DNA from: Brevibacterium sp. HMSC07C04
Lineage (GTDB): Bacteria > Actinomycetota > Actinomycetes > Actinomycetales > Brevibacteriaceae
Assembly: GCF_001815905.1 (NCBI RefSeq)
Contig: NZ_KV823280.1
Span: forward strand, 65,300-129,299
DNA: 64,000 bases
Direction: 5' to 3'
Shown: piece by piece, positions 59,779-64,000 of the stretch
How positions within the stretch are numbered: position 1 is the stretch's first letter
How the letters are laid out: each line of letters opens with the position of its first letter
Program-made: the position numbers and the translations under genes
The notes under the pieces: generated by a model
Databases searched by the model: none
What the model was told of the DNA's origin: nothing
The model's input: only the letters and a program-made list of their open reading frames with translations

Positions 59779-59833
59779 GCGTCGCTTCAGCTGCGCGCTG
59801 TCAGTTTGAGACGGCTGCCCACTGACGACAGCA

Positions 59834-59868
59834 GAAGGGCCGGCGGGGTTTCCTCCCGCCGGCCCTTC
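59834..59868. terminator. Bidirectional terminator between patatin and tpx
   Basis: Perfect 14-bp stem GAAGGGCCGGCGGG with a 7-nt loop between convergent genes. Confidence 0.85.
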
Positions 59869-59896
59869 CAATCAGCTGAGTGCTGACCAGTGAGCT

Positions 59897-60394
59897 TTAC
59901 TTGAGCGCGCCCAGTGCCGCCTCGTAATCCGGTTCCTGACCGATTTCGGGAACCTGCTCGGTGTAGACGACCGAACCGTCAGCGTCCACAACGACAACCG
60001 CGCGCGACAGAAGACCCTCCAGCGGGCCTGCCGTCATCGTGACGCCGTAGTCCTCACCAAAAGACGAGCGGAAGGCTGACCCGCTTACAACATTGTCGAT
60101 GCCCTCTGCCGCACAGAAGCGCTCCTGCGCAAACGGAAGGTCCTTCGAAACGTTGAGAACAACCGTGTTGTCACGGCCGCCGGCCTTTTCGTTGAATGCA
60201 CGGACGCTTGCCTGGCACACACCGGTGTCAATGCTCGGGAAGATGTTGAGGACAATCTGCTTGCCCGCAAAATCTGTCAGCGCGACGTCAGAAAGATCCG
60301 TTCCCACAAGTGTGAACACAGGAGCTTTCGCGCCCTTCTCGGGAAGCGTTCCGACGGTGGTGATAGGATTGCCCTGGAAAGTGATGTCTGCCAT
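59897..60394 (-). CDS. tpx: Thiol peroxidase
   Basis: 165 aa atypical 2-Cys peroxiredoxin. Peroxidatic Cys60 lies in [14 protein letters not shown] and resolving Cys94 in [10 protein letters not shown], as in E. coli Tpx. It reduces hydroperoxides using thioredoxin. ATG at 60394 has AAAGGAATTC upstream. It lies after sufE in the same direction, 57 bp apart; a separate promoter is likely. Confidence 0.96.
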   Translation of the reverse strand: MADITFQGNPITTVGTLPEKGAKAPVFTLVGTDLSDVALTDFAGKQIVLNIFPSIDTGVCQASVRAFNEKAGGRDNTVVLNVSKDLPFAQERFCAAEGIDNVVSGSAFRSSFGEDYGVTMTAGPLEGLLSRAVVVVDADGSVVYTEQVPEIGQEPDYEAALGALK

Positions 60395-60451
60395 GAGAAT
60401 TCCTTTCGTAGATTGGCCGATCCTGCGGTGCTCAGACCACCGGACGGGAGG

Positions 60452-60892
60452 TCATTGCTCGGCCTTTTCACGAACCTGCCGCTGAATGCGGGCGAGCATC
60501 CCCGACATTCCGTTCAGCCGAAGCGGACTGACCTGCTTTTCAATATTGAGCTTAAGCGGGAAATCTGCGGGAACGTCGAGGACTGTCTGCACGGTCGATC
60601 CGTTGAGCCCTTCATTGAGGATGCCCGCAAAGCCGCGCGTGGTCGGAGCTTCTGGCGGTGCCGAAAAGAACAGGTGCACAGTGCTGTCCGGCTGGGTGCC
60701 GTCAACCTCCACCCGGATGAAGATCGGCGACTGGCACTCCGGAACCGGCTCGAGAAGCTTCGGGTCGTCCTTCAGCCGCTGCGGAAGGTCCGGCAGTTCG
60801 TCGCTGAATTCCAGCAGCAGCTCCAGCCGCTGGCTTTCCTCCATAGCGCCGAAGTCGTCGGCGATTTCCTGCAGTGCCTGCGGGATGGTCAC
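60452..60892 (-). CDS. sufE: SufE-like sulfur acceptor / cysteine desulfurase activator
   Basis: 146 aa. The active Cys lies in [13 protein letters not shown] near residue 52, matching SufE CQSxxW/I. C-terminal [13 protein letters not shown] is the conserved SufE end. GTG at 60892 overlaps the rhodanese stop (GTGA), which fixes the start. It passes sulfur from SufS to the SUF scaffold; suf structural genes are not in the window. The pairing with a thiosulfate sulfurtransferase suggests a sulfur-handling unit. Confidence 0.92.
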   Translation of the reverse strand: MTIPQALQEIADDFGAMEESQRLELLLEFSDELPDLPQRLKDDPKLLEPVPECQSPIFIRVEVDGTQPDSTVHLFFSAPPEAPTTRGFAGILNEGLNGSTVQTVLDVPADFPLKLNIEKQVSPLRLNGMSGMLARIQRQVREKAEQ

Positions 60893-61794
60893 TTCTGCAG
60901 AGCCTCTCCCGGCTGGTCTCCCTGAACAATGGGCACGCGCATAGCGTTGCCCCATTCGGTCCAGGAGCCGTCGTAGTTCTTCACGTTTTCAAAGCCCAGC
61001 AGGTAGGACAGGACAAACCAGGTATGGCTGGAGCGTTCGCCGATCCGGCAGTAAGCGTAGGCCACATCGGTCTTGCCCAATCCGAGATCGTCAATGTAGA
61101 TCTTGCGCAGTTCCTCAGCCGATTTGAACGTGCCGTCCTCGTTTGCCGCGGTTGCCCACGGAACGGAGTGCGCGGTCGGAATATGTCCTCCGCGCAGAGC
61201 GCCCTCTTCCGGGTAGTCCGGCATGTGGGTGCGCTCACCGGTGTATTCCTGCGGGCTGCGCACGTCGATCAGCGGGATCTGGCCGATGGCTTCCAGCACC
61301 TCTGGCAGGAGAGCACGGATGGGTGCGTCGTTGCGCTCCACAACCGGGTAATCGGAGCGTTCACGCTGCGGCTTCTCTCGCGTCATTTCGCGGCCTTCGG
61401 CCTCCCACTTGGCACGACCGCCGTCCATGAGCCGCACATCGGCGTGGCCGAACAGCTTGAACACCCACATGGCGTATGCGGCCCACCAGTTGGACTTATC
61501 GCCGTAGACGACGATCGTGTCGTCGCGGCTGATGCCCTTGGAGCTCATCATTTCGGCGAATTCGGGCCCCTGCACGTAGTCGCGAATCACCTGGTCGTTC
61601 AGTTCGGTGTGCCAATCGATCTTGACGGCGCCGGGAATGTGTCCGCTTTCGTAGAGCAGGACGTCTTCGTCAGATTCGACGATGACAACTCCGGGAATGT
61701 TGAGGTTCTCTGCCACCCACGCGGTGGAGACAAGCGCTTCCGGGTGCGCGTAGTCGGCGAACTTCGGGTCGGTCGTGTCGGGTGAAGCGTTCAC
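60889..61794 (-). CDS. sseA: Thiosulfate/3-mercaptopyruvate sulfurtransferase (rhodanese pair)
   Basis: 301 aa with two rhodanese domains: an inactive N-terminal one ([18 protein letters not shown] near residue 45) and a catalytic one with active-site loop [13 protein letters not shown] near 246. CRIGERS is the mycobacterial/actinobacterial SseA loop. GTG at 61794 with CGGAGG upstream was preferred to the ATG at 61848, whose 18 extra codons lie over a likely promoter. Coupled to sufE. Expected substrates are thiosulfate and mercaptopyruvate. Confidence 0.93.
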   Translation of the reverse strand: MNASPDTTDPKFADYAHPEALVSTAWVAENLNIPGVVIVESDEDVLLYESGHIPGAVKIDWHTELNDQVIRDYVQGPEFAEMMSSKGISRDDTIVVYGDKSNWWAAYAMWVFKLFGHADVRLMDGGRAKWEAEGREMTREKPQRERSDYPVVERNDAPIRALLPEVLEAIGQIPLIDVRSPQEYTGERTHMPDYPEEGALRGGHIPTAHSVPWATAANEDGTFKSAEELRKIYIDDLGLGKTDVAYAYCRIGERSSHTWFVLSYLLGFENVKNYDGSWTEWGNAMRVPIVQGDQPGEALQK

Positions 61795-61877
61795 TGGGCC
61801 TCCGTACGGCTTAGACAATAGGTCATTGTTTTCTAGCCTAATAGACATATGTGCCGTCGAAGCAATTGAGGACGACC

Positions 61878-62678
61878 TCAGCTGTCGGCGGTCTGCCCAA
61901 GGAAACCGCGAAGCACCGCCAGGAATTCCTCCGGCTTTTCTGAATGCACCCAGTGGCCGGCGTCTTTGACCATGACTTTCTGTGCTCGCGGGAAGAGGGC
62001 CCGCATCGGCTGATCGTGTTCATTGCGGATGTACTTCGACTTCGCGCCGCCCATCCACAGGACGGGACCGTCGTAGGTTTCGCCGGCGAAATCGGGGAAC
62101 GCGTTGATGTCGCTGACCGCGCTGTTGAGCATGGCTACGTTCGCCTGAAACTCAAAGCCGCTGTCTGTCCGGCGCAGATTCTGTAGCAGAAAACCGCGGA
62201 CAGTGGAGTCAGACACACCGGCTTCTTCGAGTTCAGAATCGGCTTGGCCGCGGCTTTTAAGCGCGGCGAGGTCGAGGCCGGCCAGTGCGCTCAGCAGCGG
62301 CACAAAGTTGGAGTCCTCCGAACTGACCGGCGACATGTCTTCGACAATCAGCGACTTAAACAGCTGCGGTTTGCGCAAGGCGGCGACCATTGCCGTCTTC
62401 GCTCCCATCGAATGTCCCAGCAGCACCACTGATTCTTCACCGGTTTCGGGAAGCACCGTGGTTTCTATGAACTCGATGACGGCTTGGGCCATGTCCTCGT
62501 AGTTGAAATCCTCGGTCCACGGCGAGCTGCCGTGATTGGGCAGATCCGCCAGGAAGCAGCGGTACTGATCTTCAAGCGCCTTGGCGGCGGTGAGAAAGTT
62601 GCGTCCGCGGCCCATCAGGCCGTGGAGGAAGACGACTGCCGGTCCGGTCGTGCCGTAGGCGGTGTAGGACAACTGCAT
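61878..62678 (-). CDS. Alpha/beta hydrolase, YbfF-like esterase
   Basis: 266 aa. Oxyanion loop [19 protein letters not shown] near residue 16, nucleophile elbow [12 protein letters not shown] near 87, acid in [14 protein letters not shown] region near 208 and His in [15 protein letters not shown] near 238. The pattern is close to YbfF-type acyl-ester hydrolases. Physiological substrate unknown. It is upstream of sseA by 29-83 bp, depending on which sseA start is used. Confidence 0.86.
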   Translation of the reverse strand: MQLSYTAYGTTGPAVVFLHGLMGRGRNFLTAAKALEDQYRCFLADLPNHGSSPWTEDFNYEDMAQAVIEFIETTVLPETGEESVVLLGHSMGAKTAMVAALRKPQLFKSLIVEDMSPVSSEDSNFVPLLSALAGLDLAALKSRGQADSELEEAGVSDSTVRGFLLQNLRRTDSGFEFQANVAMLNSAVSDINAFPDFAGETYDGPVLWMGGAKSKYIRNEHDQPMRALFPRAQKVMVKDAGHWVHSEKPEEFLAVLRGFLGQTADS

Positions 62679-62760
62679 GGGGCCTCCCTAAACTGATCCG
62701 GTGTTTGATCTTAGTCGGCCGCAGCCGCTCCGCGGGCGAGGTGCCGGTGGGCCCCGCCGC

Positions 62761-62766
62761 TAGACT
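62761..62766 (+). promoter_or_regulatory. -10 TAGACT for a leaderless apt transcript
   Basis: TAGACT ends 7 nt before the GTG at 62774, which supports this start over the longer open frame. Confidence 0.6.
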
Positions 62767-62773
62767 ACGGGGC

Positions 62774-63289
62774 GTGACTGATGATCTTTCTCGCTTGAGC
62801 TCGTTTATTCGCGTCATTCCGGACTACCCGTCCGAGGACATCCAGTTCCAGGACATTACGCCGCTGCTGGCTGATGCCTGGGCGCTGCGCAGGGCGGCCG
62901 AACTCATGGTTGAGCCGTTTGCCGGACAGTTCGATGTTGTAGCAGGAATCGAGGCGCGCGGATTCATCTTCGCCGGTGTCGCAGCCGCCTTGACGGGCAC
63001 GGGCTTTGTGCCGCTGCGCAAAGCCGGCAAACTGCCGATCGCCGCTGCGCGGGTTGACTACGACCTCGAATACGGTTCGGCGGCAATCGAAGCAAGCGAC
63101 CAACTGGCCCCCGGAGTGCGGGTGCTGCTCATCGACGACATCCTCGCCACCGGCGGAACGCTCGCCGCGGGCCTGGAGCTCATCAGCACGCTGGGAGCAC
63201 AGACAGTCGGAACGTCCGTCCTGCTGGAGCTGCAGGATCTTGAGGGCCATAGGCGAGTCCCGAACGTGCATTCGCTGTTCGCTGTGTGA
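62774..63289 (+). CDS. apt: Adenine phosphoribosyltransferase
   Basis: 171 aa. The N-terminal hood has IRVIPDYPSEDIQFQDITPLL near residue 12 (shown: IRVIPDYPSED, IQFQDITPLL), GIEARGFIFAG near 62, and the PRPP loop VLLIDDILATGGTL near 117. It converts adenine and PRPP to AMP in purine salvage. In many actinobacteria apt sits in front of relA; here a palindromic repeat and a convergent macro-domain gene follow instead. Confidence 0.94.
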   Translation: MTDDLSRLSSFIRVIPDYPSEDIQFQDITPLLADAWALRRAAELMVEPFAGQFDVVAGIEARGFIFAGVAAALTGTGFVPLRKAGKLPIAAARVDYDLEYGSAAIEASDQLAPGVRVLLIDDILATGGTLAAGLELISTLGAQTVGTSVLLELQDLEGHRRVPNVHSLFAV

Positions 63290-63337
63290 CCGTCGGTGCG
63301 GACCCCCTCGGTGCTGCCCGCCCTCTCGAAGCCAGGT

Positions 63338-63404
63338 TTGCGCTTTAGTGCAGATTCACGCGCTGATGCAGCGCATTAAAGCGCAAACCAGCACTACAGC
63401 GTGA
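63338..63404. repeat. 67-bp nested palindromic repeat, copy 3
   Basis: Ungapped relative of copies 1 and 2. It has four core motifs (CGCTTTAGTGCAG, CGCTGATGCAG, then reverse GCATTAAAGCG and GCACTACAGCG). Compared with copy 1, left TAATGC has become TAGTGC while the right arm changed GCATTA to GCACTA, so base pairing is kept. It lies between the convergent apt and macro-domain genes. Confidence 0.85.
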
Positions 63405-63455
63405 ACCTGCAGTGCGACAGCGCGCTGCCCAGAGCGTCGAACTGCAGTCGGTGCG

Positions 63456-63977
63456 TCAAGAATCGAGTTGAGCGCGGAAAGCGCGTTCAGCTTTCTCCCC
63501 GAAGGGCACCAACACAACCCGACTCACGGTGTCCCCGACCTCGTCAGCCATACTCTTGACGGTTTCGACCGCAATGCGGGCGGCATCGTCCATGGGCCAG
63601 CCGTACACACCGGCGGAGATGGCCGGAAACGCAACACTGTGCGCACCAATCCGCTTGGCTTCGCGCAGCGATTCGCGGTAAGCAGACGCCAGTGTCGCCG
63701 AACGGTCTTCTTTCTTCGCGTACACCGGACCGACGGTGTGGATCACCCAGGATGCGGAAAGCTCTCCCCCGGTTGTTGCGGCAGCCTGGCCCGCAGGCAG
63801 CCCATCGGGGTACGACTGCTCGCGCAGCTGTTTGCACTCGGCCAGAATCGCGGGCCCTCCCGCGCGGTGAATTGCACCGTCAACGCCTCCACCGCCCATG
63901 AGCGTGGAGTTTGCCGCGTTGACGATCGCGTCGACTTTCTGCTCAGTGATATCGCCCGGTTCAATGATCAGTTCCAT
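63456..63977 (-). CDS. Macro domain protein, O-acetyl-ADP-ribose deacetylase type
   Basis: 173 aa MacroD-type hydrolase. ADP-ribose binding shows in GDITEQKVDAIVNAANSTLM at residue 8-27 (shown without the adjacent glycine loop), GGGGVDGAIHRAGG near 28, and ISAGVYGWPMDDA near 120. Expected reaction: deacetylation of O-acetyl-ADP-ribose or removal of mono-ADP-ribose from proteins. No DarT-like toxin or sirtuin is next to it in the window, but 23 bases remain before the edge, so upstream context is unseen. ATG has AGAGGAG upstream. Confidence 0.92.
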   Translation of the reverse strand: MELIIEPGDITEQKVDAIVNAANSTLMGGGGVDGAIHRAGGPAILAECKQLREQSYPDGLPAGQAAATTGGELSASWVIHTVGPVYAKKEDRSATLASAYRESLREAKRIGAHSVAFPAISAGVYGWPMDDAARIAVETVKSMADEVGDTVSRVVLVPFGEKAERAFRAQLDS

Positions 63978-64000
63978 GCCTATCGCTCCTCTGTGCGGTC

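Noticed and set aside
61795-61848. 18-codon N-terminal extension of sseA from the ATG at 61848
   Set aside because: AT-rich promoter-like sequence; a GTG with GGAGG at 61794 matches homologue N-termini.
63456-63977. DarT-DarG-like toxin-antitoxin pairing for the macro domain
   Set aside because: No DarT-like gene within the window and the sequence fits general MacroD deacetylases.

Overview
The window is a chromosomal segment of a high-GC Gram-positive actinobacterium. Coding capacity is dense (about 57 genes, hand-annotated), start codons are often GTG, and many -10 hexamers sit 6-7 nt before the start codon (leaderless mRNAs). Lineage markers include a mycothiol deacetylase (MshB), a non-canonical dihydropteroate synthase paralogue (FolP2 type), UvrD2 with HRDC and four-cysteine modules, AdnAB, DUF3107, DUF3117, UPF0182, DUF2342 and an LGFP-repeat amidase. 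Gene order matches two blocks I recall from Mycobacterium tuberculosis, around Rv3193c-Rv3228 and Rv1165-Rv1229c. Neither gpgS nor sigE-rseA-htrA is present, and a kinase-like gene lies beside nudC, so a Micrococcales relative (Brevibacterium-like) is at least as likely as a Mycobacteriales member. I cannot settle the genus by eye.

Layout. 1-4063: end of aroA, then rsgA, hisN and a class I aminotransferase on the plus strand. 4158-8258: a palindromic repeat, glnB, a frameshifted amtB, a 741-bp spacer, an unassigned membrane protein, a second repeat copy, and the initiator tRNA. 8411-16060: UPF0182 and a PDZ-Lon-like protease, DUF2342, a YgjP-type metallopeptidase, an unusual AT-rich spacer with a DnaA-box cluster, and an E1/ThiF-like protein. 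15955-26910: DNA repair and nucleotide clean-up genes (uvrD2, nudC, a kinase-like gene, adnB, adnA). 27105-33875: TetR and DUF3107, a ferritin-like protein, a DEAD-box helicase, a PHP phosphoesterase, aminopeptidase P and a P1-family peptidase. 33931-39736: mrp, tatB, an O-methyltransferase, DUF3117, a PIG-V-like mannosyltransferase, a DivIVA-like small protein, folP2-like and LOG. 39798-43825: citrate synthase, dapC, ferredoxin and a GNAT protein. 43822-52670: VanW protein, mshB with a fused membrane domain, typA, an MBL hydrolase, an SMR pair, an Old Yellow Enzyme, an alpha/beta hydrolase and thymidine kinase. 52816-63977: monomeric isocitrate dehydrogenase, LapA-like protein, ABM monooxygenase, the LGFP amidase, PIG-L and patatin-like proteins, Tpx, SufE, a rhodanese, an alpha/beta hydrolase, apt, a third repeat copy, and a macro-domain hydrolase.

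Most genes are housekeeping: shikimate and histidine synthesis, lysine/DAP, TCA entry, mycothiol, recombination and the cell envelope. The non-routine signals are: (i) a family of three 67-bp nested palindromes, each between convergent genes, with paired substitutions in the stem; (ii) an origin-like spacer at 14609-15109, with an AT-rich stretch, inverted repeats and six same-strand DnaA-box-like sites, far from any dnaA or dnaN gene; (iii) an amtB inactivated by two separate lesions beside an intact glnB; (iv) an acidic kinase-like protein whose frame stays open for 28 codons beyond a TAG; (v) a 15-bp tandem duplication that doubles the uvrD2 start codon.
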